64,000 bases of DNA from Pseudorhodoferax soli (GCF_003337555.1 NZ_QPJK01000001.1:1302001-1366000); one strand, 5' to 3'. Counted from the stretch's first letter, positions 8,725-18,169 are shown. Program-made: numbers and translations. The notes: generated by a model not told the origin, from the letters alone.

Positions 8725-9404
8725 CGGCCCGCGTTGTCCCAGGAGCCCGAGGCGCGCAGCAGGCGCTCGATGTCGCGCTTGGCCTTGGCGGCGCTCGCGG
8801 CGTCCAGCGCGGGGGGTAGCCGCATCATCCAGTTGCCCATGGGGTCGACGATGTACAGATGGGCGGGCAAGGCCTGGCCCGCGGCCGGGGCCAGCCACTG
8901 CGCCAGGGCCGCGCGGTCGACGCGCAACACCGTGGCGCTCTGCAGCGCCGGGCGCAGGCTCTCGCGCACGGGCGCCTCGTCGTTGACGAGCCAGACCCAA
9001 TCCACGCGTTCCTTTTCCTTGCCCAGGCTCTCGCGCAGCTGGCGTTGCAGGTACAGGTTGCGTTCACAGGACGCGTCGCAATCGCCACCAGCCACGCTGA
9101 CCAGCAGCCACTGGCCCTTGAGGCTGGGAAGCCGCAGCGTCTGGCCATCCAGGCCCACGGCTTCGAGATCCGGCAGCGGCCGTTGCGGATCGATGAGTTC
9201 GCCGAACACGCTGCGCCCCTCGGGCCGGACCACGTAATACGTGAAGTACGAAGCGACCACGGGCGCGGCGCAGATCAGCACCACCAGCAGCATCTTCAGC
9301 CGCCCACTGCGCGTGCGCTGCGCTTGCACGCCAGCAGCCTCGGCTTCGGCCGGCGACGGCAACGAATGGACCGTCAGGCCCAGCGGCTGGTCGACCTCAG
9401 CCAT
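8721..9404 (-). CDS. SCO-like membrane protein with CxxxC motif, oxidase assembly operon
   Basis: 227 residues counted from an ATG that overlaps the SURF1 stop by 8 bases; a start at 9455 would overlap SURF1 by 59. One membrane segment (about 37-58) is followed by a periplasmic thioredoxin-like part: [29 protein letters not shown], then [11 protein letters not shown] with Cys109 and Cys113 spaced as in SCO proteins, and a late [17 protein letters not shown] resembling the SCO segment before its C-terminal helix. The SCO proline residues around the cysteines are missing. I infer a divergent SCO/thioredoxin protein for copper or thiol chemistry in oxidase assembly. No name is established as far as I know. 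Confidence 0.75.
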   Translation of the reverse strand: MAEVDQPLGLTVHSLPSPAEAEAAGVQAQRTRSGRLKMLLVVLICAAPVVASYFTYYVVRPEGRSVFGELIDPQRPLPDLEAVGLDGQTLRLPSLKGQWLLVSVAGGDCDASCERNLYLQRQLRESLGKEKERVDWVWLVNDEAPVRESLRPALQSATVLRVDRAALAQWLAPAAGQALPAHLYIVDPMGNWMMRLPPALDAASAAKAKRDIERLLRASGSWDNAGR

Positions 9405-10143
9405 GGCGCGCGAAGCGCCGAACGGCGGGACGTCGGACAAATTGGAACCAGACATAAAGACCCGTCAGCAAGGCGCAGAGCCCGAACCACTGGAAGGCGT
9501 AACCGTAGTGCTTCTCGACGCCGGTCTTGGGCACTGGCCATTCACGCAACAGCCCTGCTCCATCCTCGCCCGTCTGCTGCACCGACTGCTGCCACAGGGG
9601 CAGGCCGGTCTCCTGGGCGAATGCGCCGAGGTCCAGATTCTGCCGGATCGTGCCCTTGTCCTCGCCCGCGAACTCGTAAAGCCTGGACGGCGCAGGGACG
9701 ACGAGGCCGGCGATGTCGACCAGCCCCGCCGGCGTCGGGATCTTGGGCAGCGCCGTGCGGTCGACGAAATTGCGCTGCACCCAGCCGCGCTGCACCATCA
9801 CCACGGTAGAGCTGTTCTCGAGTGCCAGTGGGGTGAGCACGTAGAAGCCCGGCTGGCCACGCATCTGCCGGTTGTCCAGGAAGACGGTGCGCTCGGCGAG
9901 CCACAGACCACGCAGCCGCACCGGCCGGTGCAGCAGCGCCTGTGGGTCGGCCGCGCCCAACATGGCCGGCGCATCGAGCGCGGGCAGTTGGCCTTGCGAG
10001 TCGATGGCCGCCTGCAGGGCCTCCTTCTCGGCCGCGCGCGACAGCTGCCAGCGCCCCAGCGACGCCGTGACGGCGATGCCCACCAGCGCCGCCAGGGTCA
10101 CCAGCCAGAAGCGCAGGCCGAAGCGCCGCGCCGGATAATCCAC
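9397..10143 (-). CDS. SURF1-family cytochrome oxidase assembly protein
   Basis: Inner-membrane assembly factor implicated in heme A insertion into subunit I. The 248 residues show the SURF1 pattern: N-terminal membrane helix followed by LGRWQLSRAAEKEAL, then RLRGLWLAERTVFLDNRQMRGQPGFYVLTPL, VMVQRGWVQRN, and a C-terminal helix (YGYAFQWFGLCALLTGLYVWFQF). The start is uncertain: a GTG at 10143 avoids overlap with the divergent DUF2909 gene (ATG at 10146), while an upstream start at 10161 would overlap it. First gene of the assembly operon SURF1-SCO-like-ctaA-ctaB-sco. Confidence 0.9.
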   Translation of the reverse strand: MDYPARRFGLRFWLVTLAALVGIAVTASLGRWQLSRAAEKEALQAAIDSQGQLPALDAPAMLGAADPQALLHRPVRLRGLWLAERTVFLDNRQMRGQPGFYVLTPLALENSSTVVMVQRGWVQRNFVDRTALPKIPTPAGLVDIAGLVVPAPSRLYEFAGEDKGTIRQNLDLGAFAQETGLPLWQQSVQQTGEDGAGLLREWPVPKTGVEKHYGYAFQWFGLCALLTGLYVWFQFVRRPAVRRFARHG

Positions 10144-10145
10144 CC

Positions 10146-10373
10146 ATGAGCTACTTCGCACTGGTTGCCTTCATCGCCATCATCGCAAGCCTGGGTGCCG
10201 CCCTGTACTTCATGCTGCGCGGTGGCCAGGATGCCGAGGGCAAGACCCGACCCAACCACATGGCGCGCGCGCTCGCAGTGCGCGTAGGGCTGTCCATCCT
10301 GCTGTTCTTGTGCATCCTCATCGGCTGGAAATTGGGCTATCTGCACCCGACCGGCATCCCCGCCGGCAAGTAA
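10146..10373 (+). CDS. DUF2909 twin transmembrane protein
   Basis: Small membrane protein of 75 residues with two predicted helices (about 3-24 and 45-65) joined by a charged loop GGQDAEGKTRPNHMARA. This matches the DUF2909 or twin-transmembrane family, which sits beside cytochrome oxidase genes in beta-proteobacteria. It runs opposite to its neighbours, diverging from SURF1 and converging on coxC, with a bidirectional terminator after it. No function is known; location suggests a role near the oxidase. Confidence 0.85.
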   Translation: MSYFALVAFIAIIASLGAALYFMLRGGQDAEGKTRPNHMARALAVRVGLSILLFLCILIGWKLGYLHPTGIPAGK

Positions 10374-10390
10374 GAGAACAAGAAAAATAA

Positions 10391-10413
10391 AAAGGGCCGC
10401 TGCGCGGCCCTTT
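10391..10413. terminator. Bidirectional terminator between DUF2909 and coxC
   Basis: A 10-base-pair stem AAAGGGCCGC / GCGGCCCTTT with a three-base loop between the two convergent genes. An A-rich stretch on its left supplies the U tract for the minus strand; the T tract for the plus strand is short. Confidence 0.8.
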
Positions 10414-10433
10414 CGATGCGAGGCCTTGCAGCC

Positions 10434-11315
10434 TCAAAGCCAGTACACCAGGATGTACAGGCCGAGCCAGACCACGTCCACGAAGTGCCAATACCAGGCC
10501 GCGCCTTCGAAACCGAAATGGCGCTCCTTGGTGAAGTGGCCCTTCATCAAGCGCAGCGTGATGAACAACAGCATCAGCATGCCCACCAGCACGTGGAAGC
10601 CGTGGAAGCCCGTCAGCATGAAGAAGGTGGAGCCATAGGGGCCGGAGTTCAGCTTGAGGTTCAAGTCGCGGTAGGCATGCACGTACTCGTAGCCCTGCAC
10701 GAACAGGAACACGATGCCCAGCAGCACGGTGGCCCACATCCACTTGATGGTCTTGCTGCGCTCGCCGTGCTGCAGGGCATGGTGGGCGATGGTCAGCGTC
10801 ACGCCCGAGGTCAGCAACAGCGCGGTGTTGATGGTGGGCAGCCAGAACGGTGTCATGGCCTGGAACGGCTCGACGATGTTGGCGGGCGAGCCGGTGACAC
10901 CGGCGGCCATGCTGGGCCACACGGCCTTGAAATCAGGCCACAGCAATGCGTTGTCCAGGCTGCCGAGCACCGGCATCGAATGCACGCGCATCCACCACAG
11001 GGCCGTGAAGAACGCGCCGAAGAACATCACCTCCGAGAAGATGAACCAGCTCATGCTCCAGCGGAAGGACAGGTCGATCTTGCGCCCATACAGGCCGCCC
11101 TCGCTCTCCGTCACGGCGTCGCGGAACCACTGGTACAGCACCACCCACCAGAACAACAGGCCGAAGGCCAGCGACCACTTGCCCCAGTCGTGCCCGTTGA
11201 TCCATTGCGCCGCGCCGAGGATCACGAAGAACAGGCCGATGGCGGCCATGATCGGATGCCGCGAAGGCCCTGGAACGAAGTAGTACGGCGTGGATCCGTG
11301 GGTCGTGGCACTCAT
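10434..11315 (-). CDS. coxC: Cytochrome c oxidase subunit III
   Basis: Core membrane subunit of the aa3-type terminal oxidase, without redox centres. The 293 residues have the usual seven hydrophobic segments and family signatures YYFVPGPSRHPIMAAIGL, FSEVMFFGAFFTALWWMR and LTGFHGFHVLVGMLML, ending in WYWHFVDVVWLGLYILVYWL. The ATG at 11315 has AGGAG upstream and follows ctaG by one base. Last gene of the structural operon. Confidence 0.97.
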   Translation of the reverse strand: MSATTHGSTPYYFVPGPSRHPIMAAIGLFFVILGAAQWINGHDWGKWSLAFGLLFWWVVLYQWFRDAVTESEGGLYGRKIDLSFRWSMSWFIFSEVMFFGAFFTALWWMRVHSMPVLGSLDNALLWPDFKAVWPSMAAGVTGSPANIVEPFQAMTPFWLPTINTALLLTSGVTLTIAHHALQHGERSKTIKWMWATVLLGIVFLFVQGYEYVHAYRDLNLKLNSGPYGSTFFMLTGFHGFHVLVGMLMLLFITLRLMKGHFTKERHFGFEGAAWYWHFVDVVWLGLYILVYWL

Positions 11316-11316
11316 C

Positions 11317-11922
11317 TCAGCTCCTGGTTTCTTTATTGGTTTGCGCCGCCGCGTCGGCACTGGCGGGTGCCGGCGGCGTCTTGCCGCCCACCTCGAAGAA
11401 GGTGTACGACAGCGTGATCGTGGTCACGTCCTTGGACAGCTTGGGGTCGATGATGAAGGCCACCGGCCATTCCTTCTTCTCGCCCGCGTCCAGCGTGTAC
11501 TGCGTGAAGCAGAAGCACTCCAGCTTGTTGAAGTGCGCTGCAGCCTGTCGCGGCGCATAGCTCGGGATGGCCTGCGCCGCCATGCGCCGGTTCTGCACGT
11601 TCTGGAACTCGTACATCACGGTGGCCAGTTCGCCCGGATGCACTTGCATCGAACGCACCGCCGGCTTGAACTCCCAGGGACCGCGCGAATTTGCGTCGAA
11701 CTCCACCGTGATCGTGCGGGTGAGGTCGACCTGGGTGTTCTCGGGCGTGACCTTGGACACCACGCCGGGCACCTGGCGCTCGGACAGCGACAGGATGTTG
11801 ATGCCCGTCATCTCGCAGATGGCGTTGTACAGCGGCACCAGCGCATAGCCGAAGGCGAACATGCCGGCCGTCACCACGGCCAGCTTGCCCACCATGCGGA
11901 TGTTGGCGCGCCGGATGCTCAT
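11317..11922 (-). CDS. ctaG: Cytochrome c oxidase assembly protein CtaG (Cox11)
   Basis: Copper chaperone that inserts CuB into subunit I. The 201 residues have an N-terminal membrane helix (about 10-32) and a periplasmic immunoglobulin-like domain with the copper motif in KLECFCFTQYTLDAGE, typical of Cox11, followed by PVAFIIDPKL. The C-terminus adds a Pro/Ala-rich tail. The ATG overlaps the stop of the small assembly peptide gene as ATGA, and coxC begins one base after its stop, so the three are translated in series. Confidence 0.96.
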   Translation of the reverse strand: MSIRRANIRMVGKLAVVTAGMFAFGYALVPLYNAICEMTGINILSLSERQVPGVVSKVTPENTQVDLTRTITVEFDANSRGPWEFKPAVRSMQVHPGELATVMYEFQNVQNRRMAAQAIPSYAPRQAAAHFNKLECFCFTQYTLDAGEKKEWPVAFIIDPKLSKDVTTITLSYTFFEVGGKTPPAPASADAAAQTNKETRS

Positions 11923-12032
11923 GAGCGGCCCAGGTAGACCATCTTGACCATGAAGCCGATGAAGAACGCCAGTGCCACGGACAGCAGGATCAGGCCGGTC
12001 CGCAGGTTCTGCTTCTTCTTGTCGGGCGTCAT
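11919..12032 (-). CDS. Cytochrome oxidase small assembly protein (37 aa)
   Basis: A 37-residue gene. The product starts MTPDKKKQNLRTGL, has one hydrophobic helix (about 14-34) and ends YLGRS. Length, basic start and position between coxA and ctaG match the small assembly peptide annotated in this place in many beta-proteobacteria. It starts 13 bases after the coxA stop, and its TGA overlaps the ctaG ATG by two bases. By analogy with other single-helix peptides it may stabilise subunit I during maturation; that role is inferred. Confidence 0.85.
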   Translation of the reverse strand: MTPDKKKQNLRTGLILLSVALAFFIGFMVKMVYLGRS

Positions 12033-12044
12033 CGGCCTGTGTCC

Positions 12045-13670
12045 TCAGCCAACCACGCGGGTAGCCGTGGCATCCAGCTTGGGCGGGTTCTCGAAGGTGT
12101 GGAACGGGGCCGGCGACGGAACTTCCCACTCCAGGCCTTCGGCCGCTTCCCAGGGCTTTTGCGGAGCCTTCTGGCCCTTGCCCAGCATGCAGGGCAGCAC
12201 GACGAACAGGAAGAAGTACACCTGGGCGATGCCGAAGAAGAACGCGCCCACGGTGGCGATCGCGTTGAAGTCGGCGAACTGCATCGGGTAGTCGGCGTAG
12301 CGGCGCGGCATGCCGGCCAGGCCCAGGAAGTGCATCGGGAAGAAGGTCACGTTGAAGGCGATCAGCGACCACCAGAAGTGCACCTTGCCGCGCGTTTCGT
12401 TGTACATGACGCCCGTCCACTTGGGCAGCCAGTAGTAGACGCCGGCGAACATGGCGTACAGCGAGCCAGCCACCAGCACGTAGTGGAAGTGGGCCACGAC
12501 GTAGTAGGTGTCCTGCAGCTGGATGTCGATCGGCGCCATGGCCAGAATCAGGCCCGTGAAGCCGCCCATCGTGAACACGAAGATGAAGCCGACGGCGAAC
12601 AGCATGGGCGTCTCGAAGGTCATCGAGCCCTGCCACATCGTGGCGATCCAGTTGAAGATCTTCACGGCCGTGGGCACGGCGATCAGCATGGTCGCGTACA
12701 TGAAGAACAGCTGGCCCGTGACCGGCATGCCGGTCGTGAACATGTGGTGCGCCCAGACGATGAACGACAGGATCGCGATCGACGAGGTGGCGTACACCAT
12801 GGAGGCGTAGCCGAACAGCTTCTTGCGCGCGAAGGCCGGCACGATCTGGCTCACGATGCCGAAGGCCGGCAAGATCATGATGTAGACCTCGGGGTGGCCG
12901 AAGAACCAGAAGATGTGCTGGTACATCACCGGGTCACCGCCGCCAGCGGGGTTGAAGAAGCTGGTGCCGAAGTGGCGGTCGGTCAGCGTCATGGTGATGG
13001 CGCCGGCCAGCACAGGCATCACGGCGATCAGCAGGTAGGCCGTGATCAGCCAGGTCCAGCAGAACATCGGCATCTTCATGAGCGTCATGCCGGGGGCGCG
13101 CATGTTCAGGATGGTCACGATGATGTTGATCGAGCCCATGATGGACGAGGCGCCCAGGATGTGCATCGCGAAGATGCCGGCGTCCATGGAGGGGCCCATC
13201 TGCAGCGTCAGCGGCGCGTAGAGCGTCCAGCCGGCAGCGGGTGCGCCGCCCGGCATGAAGAACGAACCGACCAGCATGCCTGCCGCAGGGATCATCAGCC
13301 AGAAGCTGAAGTTGTTCATGCGCGCGAATGCCATGTCGGACGCACCGATCTGCAGCGGGATCATCCAGTTCGCGAAGCCCACGAAGCCCGGCATGATGGC
13401 GCCGAACACCATGATCAGCCCGTGCATGGTGGTCAGCGAGTTGAACAGCTCGGGGTTGACCAGCTGCAGGCCGGGCTGGAACAGCTCGGCGCGGATCAAC
13501 AGCGCGAGCACGCCGCCCACCATCAGCATCGTGAAGCTGAACAGCAGGTACAGCGTGCCGATGTCCTTGTGGTTGGTGGCGAACAGCCAGCGGCGCCAGC
13601 CATGCGGCGCATGGTGGTGTTCGTCGTGGGCGTGGCCGTGGTCGTCGTGGGGATGGAGGACTGCGCTCAT
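12045..13670 (-). CDS. coxA: Cytochrome c oxidase subunit I
   Basis: Catalytic subunit of the aa3-type heme-copper oxidase, carrying heme a, heme a3 and CuB. The 541 residues show the complete family pattern: [36 protein letters not shown] with the His-Tyr crosslink pair, [12 protein letters not shown] with the CuB histidines, and [16 protein letters not shown] for the heme ligands. The Tyr in HPEVY marks an A1-type enzyme. The N-terminal 25 residues are unusually rich in histidine ([15 protein letters not shown]). It lies between coxB and the small assembly peptide gene. Confidence 0.98.
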   Translation of the reverse strand: MSAVLHPHDDHGHAHDEHHHAPHGWRRWLFATNHKDIGTLYLLFSFTMLMVGGVLALLIRAELFQPGLQLVNPELFNSLTTMHGLIMVFGAIMPGFVGFANWMIPLQIGASDMAFARMNNFSFWLMIPAAGMLVGSFFMPGGAPAAGWTLYAPLTLQMGPSMDAGIFAMHILGASSIMGSINIIVTILNMRAPGMTLMKMPMFCWTWLITAYLLIAVMPVLAGAITMTLTDRHFGTSFFNPAGGGDPVMYQHIFWFFGHPEVYIMILPAFGIVSQIVPAFARKKLFGYASMVYATSSIAILSFIVWAHHMFTTGMPVTGQLFFMYATMLIAVPTAVKIFNWIATMWQGSMTFETPMLFAVGFIFVFTMGGFTGLILAMAPIDIQLQDTYYVVAHFHYVLVAGSLYAMFAGVYYWLPKWTGVMYNETRGKVHFWWSLIAFNVTFFPMHFLGLAGMPRRYADYPMQFADFNAIATVGAFFFGIAQVYFFLFVVLPCMLGKGQKAPQKPWEAAEGLEWEVPSPAPFHTFENPPKLDATATRVVG

Positions 13671-13709
13671 CTCTGTTTCCTTCTGTGCGGGAATGCGCCG
13701 GTGTTCGGT

Positions 13710-14897
13710 TTACTTCGCGCGCAGCGCGACGACTTCGGAGGGCTGCACCAACTGGCCGGTCTTGTTGGACCAGTTGTTCTTGGTGTAGCTGGCCACCGCC
13801 GCAAGGTCGGTGTCGCTCAGCTGCTTCCACGACGGCATGGCACCGTTGCCCGCACCGTTGAGCAGGATGGTCAGCTGCTTGGCGTGGTCGGTGTCGAGCA
13901 CGATGGGCGAACCGTCCAGCGGCTTGATCGGGCCGGCGCCCTTGCCGTTGGCCTGGTGGCACGCGGCGCAGTTGGCGGCGTAGACCCGCTCACCGCGCTT
14001 GACGATGTCTTCCAGCGTCCAGACCTTGGTGGGATCGTCGAGCTTGGCCGCAGCCTTCTTGCGCTCGCCATCGACCCAGACCGCGTACTGCTCTGCCGTC
14101 ACCACCTTCACGTGGATGGGCATGTAGGCGTGTTCCTTGCCACACAGCTCGGCACACTGGCCGTAGAAGTCACCGGTCTTCTCGGCACGGAACCAGGTGT
14201 CGCGCACGAAGCCGGGAATCGCATCCTGCTTGATGCCGAAGGCCGGGACCATGAAGGCATGGATCACGTCGTTGGCCGTGGTGATGATGCGGACCTTCTT
14301 GTTGACCGGCACCACCAGCGCGTTGTCCACCTTGAGCAGGTAGTCGTCGACGGACTGGCCCTTGGGCGGGCCGCCGGCGTTGGACATCGCACGGTGCGAG
14401 CTGTCCAGCGTGGAGACGAAGGAGATGCCTTCACCCTCGCCCTTGATGTAGTCGTAGCCCCACTTCCATTGCATGCCGGTGGCCTTGATGGTCAGGTCGG
14501 CATTGCTGGTGTCCTTGAGTGCGACCACCACCTTGGTGGCCGGCAGCGCCATCAGGATCACGATGACGAACGGCACGATGGTCCAGATCACCTCGACCAC
14601 CACCGACTCGTGGAAGTTGGCAGCCTTGTGGCCGACCGACTTGCGGTGCTTCCAGATGGAATAGAACATCACCGCGAACACGGCGAGGAAGATCACCGTG
14701 CACAGGATCAGCATGAACCAGTGCAGCCACTGCTGCTCTTCGGCGATCTTGGTGACGGGAGGATGCAGGTTGAGCTGGCGCACAGCCGGGCCGCCTGGAA
14801 GGTCGTTGACCGCGTGGGCCGCTGTCGCGAGCCAGGCCCCCGATACGAGCGCGGTGCGAGATAGCAGGGAAGTCAGCTTGTTCCAGATCATTTTCAT
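13710..14897 (-). CDS. coxB: Cytochrome c oxidase subunit II with fused cytochrome c domain
   Basis: Electron-entry subunit carrying the CuA centre. The 395 residues comprise a signal-like start, two membrane helices (about 60-80 and 100-120), a periplasmic cupredoxin domain with the CuA ligands in GQCAELCGKEHAYMP, and a C-terminal cytochrome c domain with heme site CAACH (ERVYAANCAACHQANGKGAGP). This caa3-like extension is absent from the shorter aa3 type. An in-frame ATG two codons downstream is an alternative start. It follows DUF2244 by 40 bases and precedes coxA. Confidence 0.97.
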   Translation of the reverse strand: MKMIWNKLTSLLSRTALVSGAWLATAAHAVNDLPGGPAVRQLNLHPPVTKIAEEQQWLHWFMLILCTVIFLAVFAVMFYSIWKHRKSVGHKAANFHESVVVEVIWTIVPFVIVILMALPATKVVVALKDTSNADLTIKATGMQWKWGYDYIKGEGEGISFVSTLDSSHRAMSNAGGPPKGQSVDDYLLKVDNALVVPVNKKVRIITTANDVIHAFMVPAFGIKQDAIPGFVRDTWFRAEKTGDFYGQCAELCGKEHAYMPIHVKVVTAEQYAVWVDGERKKAAAKLDDPTKVWTLEDIVKRGERVYAANCAACHQANGKGAGPIKPLDGSPIVLDTDHAKQLTILLNGAGNGAMPSWKQLSDTDLAAVASYTKNNWSNKTGQLVQPSEVVALRAK

Positions 14898-14937
14898 CGT
14901 CGTCTCTACTTCTTCAACCTTTTATGAACCACCCTGC

Positions 14938-15420
14938 TCAGGCCCCGCGCAACGCCATCCGGATCTCGCGCGCCAGCACCGGCCGCAGATCCGGGCGCAC
15001 GTAACGCCCCACTTCGACGCATCGCCCCTGCCCCGACACCTCGATCAGCGAATGGTCGCTGGTCTTGGGTTCGACACGGACCCATTCCCTGCGGAACTCG
15101 GCCCGCTCCAGGCGCCCTGCGTTCTCGAGTTCGACGACCAGATGGCCGTCCTGCAACGAGATGCGCTCGCCATCGGTCGCGTGCCGGGAATAGGCCAGAA
15201 AGGCCACGCCCACCAGAACCACTTCCAGCCATGCGAACGGCAGGATCAGCTTGGCACCCTGCAACCAGAAGAATGTCCCGATCCCGAGCGACACCACACA
15301 GATCGACGCATACAGGCCGCCCAACTGGCCCGGCGTGATGGAACAGTTGCGCTTCAGCAGCCAATGGATGCCTTGGCCCGAGACGGTGGCGAAGCGATAG
15401 ACCAGTTTCGACACAGACAA
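14938..15420 (-). CDS. DUF2244 membrane protein, first gene of the cox operon
   Basis: 160 residues: a soluble N-terminus, two adjacent membrane helices (about 36-55 and 60-78), then a charged domain (ISLQDGHLVVELENAGRLERAEFRREWVRVE) typical of DUF2244. The family often stands directly upstream of cytochrome oxidase subunit II, as here. Function unknown; co-expression with the oxidase is likely since only 40 bases separate it from coxB. A TACAAT -10-like box lies about 105 bases upstream (15522-15527 on this strand). Confidence 0.85.
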   Translation of the reverse strand: MSVSKLVYRFATVSGQGIHWLLKRNCSITPGQLGGLYASICVVSLGIGTFFWLQGAKLILPFAWLEVVLVGVAFLAYSRHATDGERISLQDGHLVVELENAGRLERAEFRREWVRVEPKTSDHSLIEVSGQGRCVEVGRYVRPDLRPVLAREIRMALRGA

Positions 15421-15521
15421 CGTTCAAACATCAATGCGGCGCACCCCGCGGGTGATTGCACCCGCCGGAACAACGCCTGGTTCATTCGTGGGGAAGCCCG
15501 AAATGCGTTTAAAAACCCTTC

Positions 15522-15527
15522 ATTGTA
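15522..15527 (-). promoter_or_regulatory. Possible -10 box of the cox operon
   Basis: TACAAT on the minus strand in the AT-richer 15.5 kb gap between the bioC-like gene and DUF2244. I see no convincing -35 hexamer at 16-18 bases, so this is only a candidate. Confidence 0.35.
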
Positions 15528-15575
15528 GCCCGTGAATATTGCACGAATGTCCGCTGCCGGACACCCGAAAGACCT

Positions 15576-16481
15576 TCACTGGCCCTCGCCTTTGCCATGG
15601 CGCAACAGCCCGCGCATGTCCTCCAGCGAAACCGCGCTCTGCGCCGCCACCGGCACGCGCGCCGCGGGCCGGAATGCATGTCCGTAGACGATCTCGAAGG
15701 TCAGCGTCAGGCGCCCTTGCTCGGCCGGATCCGCCAGCTGGCGCGTGAGTTCGGCGCGCAGCTGCGCATGCCAGTGCCGGCCCCGCAACGCGCCGAAGCG
15801 CTCGGGATGCAGGTTGCGGCCCAGCGCACGCAGGTCTTCGAGCAGCTTGTCGGGCGTGGCGTAGGTCAGGCGGATGCGCTCCATGTCCATGATCGGCTCG
15901 GCAAAGCCGGCCTGCACCAGCATGTCGCCCCAGTCGTGCATGTCGGTGAAGGCGTGGCCAGGCGGCGGCCAGCCCAGCGCGGCGTAGACACGGCGCAGCT
16001 CCAGCAGCGAATCGGGCCCGAGGCAGGAGAACATCAAAAAGCCGTCGACCGCCAGCGCACGGTGCCAGTCGGCGATCAGCGCCTGCGGATCGGCCACCTG
16101 GTGCAACAGCATGTTGGACCAGACCATCTGCACGCCGCCGGCCGGGGGCATGCCCGCGTGCTGGGCTGCGGCACTCCAGCGGCCTGGCTTCCACCAGGCC
16201 TCGGTGCCCGCATCGAGCACCTGCTGTGCCAGGGCGGGCGAGGACTCGACCACCCAGGTCTCGGCGCCGGGGTAGCGCTTGCGCAGCTCGGCATGGACGC
16301 CCATGCCGCCGCGCAGCGCATGCCAGTTCGCCCACGACGTCGGGCTGCGCTTGATCCATTGCAGGCGCTCGGCCATGCGGCGCGCCACCTCGTCGTGCAA
16401 CCAGGGCGCGGTCTGGACCGGCTGCTGCGCCCAACGGGCGGCAGCCACTGGGGCGATGGTGGGGGGACGGTGCTGGCTCAT
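15576..16481 (-). CDS. BioC-like SAM-dependent methyltransferase
   Basis: 301 residues with a class I methyltransferase fold: ETWVVESSPALAQQVLDAG around the SAM acidic loop, MVWSNMLLHQVADPQALIADWHRAL as the post-II motif, and FLMFSCLGPDSLLELR as in malonyl-ACP O-methyltransferases of biotin synthesis. The first 50 residues are longer than in classical BioC and the GxGxG loop is weak, so a different methyl acceptor is possible. The ATG at 16481 is close to the divergent comF-like gene (16514). No other biotin gene is nearby. Confidence 0.75.
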   Translation of the reverse strand: MSQHRPPTIAPVAAARWAQQPVQTAPWLHDEVARRMAERLQWIKRSPTSWANWHALRGGMGVHAELRKRYPGAETWVVESSPALAQQVLDAGTEAWWKPGRWSAAAQHAGMPPAGGVQMVWSNMLLHQVADPQALIADWHRALAVDGFLMFSCLGPDSLLELRRVYAALGWPPPGHAFTDMHDWGDMLVQAGFAEPIMDMERIRLTYATPDKLLEDLRALGRNLHPERFGALRGRHWHAQLRAELTRQLADPAEQGRLTLTFEIVYGHAFRPAARVPVAAQSAVSLEDMRGLLRHGKGEGQ

Positions 16482-16513
16482 GGCGGTGCGCGACGAGTAT
16501 ATTGAGCCGCACC

Positions 16514-17224
16514 ATGCTGCGCCGCGGGCTCGCCTCCCTGCTGTCGCGCCTGCCGAGTCAGTGCGCGGTGTGCCGCAGCTGGCAAGACCAGCCGCTGTGC
16601 GAAGCCTGCATCCAGCGCTTCGCCCAGCCACAGCCGCGCTGCCGCACCTGCGCCCTGCCGCTCACTGGCGGCGCCACACAATGCGGCGCCTGCGTGCGCC
16701 ATCCACCACCGCTGGATGCCTGCATCTGCGCTGTGGACTACGCCTACCCATGGGTCGATTGCATTGCCCGGTTCAAGTTCCGCGCGCAGCCGGGCTGGGC
16801 CGGCACCCTGGCCGAGTTGCTGCGCCACACGCCCTGGGTCGAGCCGGCGCTGGAACGCTGCACCCTCGTGCTGCCCATGCCGCTGTCGGCCGGGCGATTG
16901 CGCCAGCGCGGCTTCAACCAGGCCCTGGAACTGGCCCGCCGCCTCGCGCCCGACAAGACCGACGCCCGCCTGCTGCTGCGCATCCGCGACACGGCGCCGC
17001 AGCTGGACCTGAGCGCAGCAGAACGCCGGCGCAACGTGCGCGGCGCCTTCGCCCTGGAACCGCTGCGCGCAGGCCACGTGCGCGGCGCCGATGCCGTGCT
17101 CGTGGACGATGTGATGACCAGCGGCGCCTCGCTGTTCGCGGCGGCAGAGGTGTTGCGCGAGGCCGGCGCGGGGCGTCTCACCGCGCTGGTGCTGGCACGC
17201 ACGCCCGCGCCTGTGGAGCAGTGA
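16514..17224 (+). CDS. comF: ComF-family phosphoribosyltransferase-like protein
   Basis: 236 residues. An N-terminal zinc-finger-like part has three CxxC pairs (CAVC, CRTC, CGAC), and the C-terminal part is a type I phosphoribosyltransferase domain with the PRPP loop [12 protein letters not shown] near residue 200. ComF proteins are needed for DNA uptake in naturally competent bacteria, probably in single-strand handling. The ATG at 16514 is preferred over an upstream TTG. The gene diverges from the methyltransferase gene and precedes trmL by 19 bases. Confidence 0.88.
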   Translation: MLRRGLASLLSRLPSQCAVCRSWQDQPLCEACIQRFAQPQPRCRTCALPLTGGATQCGACVRHPPPLDACICAVDYAYPWVDCIARFKFRAQPGWAGTLAELLRHTPWVEPALERCTLVLPMPLSAGRLRQRGFNQALELARRLAPDKTDARLLLRIRDTAPQLDLSAAERRRNVRGAFALEPLRAGHVRGADAVLVDDVMTSGASLFAAAEVLREAGAGRLTALVLARTPAPVEQ

Positions 17225-17243
17225 CACCGCGGACAATCGCCCC

Positions 17244-17723
17244 ATGTTCCACATCGTCCTGGTCGCCCCCGAAATCCCACCCAACACGGGCAACGTCATC
17301 CGGCTCGCGGCCAACACCGGCTGCACGCTGCACCTGGTGGAGCCGCTGGGTTTCTCGATGGACGACAAGCACATGCGCCGCGCCGGGCTGGACTACCACG
17401 AGTACGCCGAACTGCGCGTGCACGCGGACTGGGCCGCCCTGCTTGCCCGCGAGCAGCCGCCCCTTGCGCGCATGTTCGCAATGACCACGCGCGGCTCGCG
17501 CAGCGCCCACGGCCTCGCGTTCCAGGCCGGCGATTGGTTCGTCTTCGGTTCGGAGACCAGCGGGCTGCCGCCGGCACTGCGCGACAGCTTTCCCCTGGAC
17601 CAGCGCCTGCGCCTGCCGATGCGGGCCGGTCAGCGCAGCCTGAACCTGTCGAACGCCGTGGCGGTCACGGTGTTCGAGGCCTGGCGCCAGTGCGGCTTCC
17701 CAGGCGCCGCCGATCAGATATAG
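17244..17723 (+). CDS. trmL: tRNA (cytidine(34)-2'-O)-methyltransferase
   Basis: SPOUT-class enzyme that methylates the wobble ribose of tRNA-Leu isoacceptors. The 159 residues show the family start [20 protein letters not shown], the knot segment [12 protein letters not shown] and the end [19 protein letters not shown]. Size equals that of E. coli TrmL. It follows comF on the same strand; its last 10 bases overlap the convergent maoC gene. Confidence 0.95.
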   Translation: MFHIVLVAPEIPPNTGNVIRLAANTGCTLHLVEPLGFSMDDKHMRRAGLDYHEYAELRVHADWAALLAREQPPLARMFAMTTRGSRSAHGLAFQAGDWFVFGSETSGLPPALRDSFPLDQRLRLPMRAGQRSLNLSNAVAVTVFEAWRQCGFPGAADQI

Positions 17724-18169
17724 CGGCGCACGATGGACTCGGCCACGCAGGCCGGCTTGGCGGCGCCCTCGAGTTCCACCGTCACTTCCCAGACCTGCTG
17801 TACGCCGCCGCCCGACACCGGCTCGCTGCTCAGCAGCTTCAGATGCCCGCGCACGCGGCTGCCGGCGGGCACGGGCGTGATGAAGCGCACCTTGTTGAGC
17901 CCGTAGTTCACGCCCATGCGCGTGCCCTCGACCTTCACGGCACTCGCGAACAGCAGCGGCAGCAGCGACAGCGTCAGGTAGCCATGCGCGATCGGCGCGC
18001 CGAACGGGCCGGACTTCGCGCGCTCTGGATCGACGTGGATCCACTGGCGGTCGCCGGTGGCCTCGGCGAACAGGTCGATCTGCTTCTGCGTGACCGTGGT
18101 CCATTCGCTGGTGGCGATGTCCTGGCCCACCAGGGCCGTCAGTTCGTCCAGGGTGCTGAAGGTCTTCAT
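17714..18169 (-). CDS. MaoC-family hotdog dehydratase
   Basis: 151 residues with the (R)-specific enoyl-CoA hydratase fold. The catalytic segment [40 protein letters not shown] has the Asp/His pair of the family. Such enzymes hydrate trans-2-enoyl-CoA in fatty acid turnover or supply of polyhydroxyalkanoate precursors; closely similar ones are annotated as NodN-like. It lies 28 bases after the ParA gene on the same strand and overlaps the trmL end. Confidence 0.88.
   Translation of the reverse strand: MKTFSTLDELTALVGQDIATSEWTTVTQKQIDLFAEATGDRQWIHVDPERAKSGPFGAPIAHGYLTLSLLPLLFASAVKVEGTRMGVNYGLNKVRFITPVPAGSRVRGHLKLLSSEPVSGGGVQQVWEVTVELEGAAKPACVAESIVRRYI

Noticed and set aside
12039-14864. A 941-codon open frame on the plus strand
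   Set aside because: It is antisense to coxA and coxB, rich in His/Arg/Gly as expected of a shadow frame in GC-rich DNA, and has no recognisable domain.
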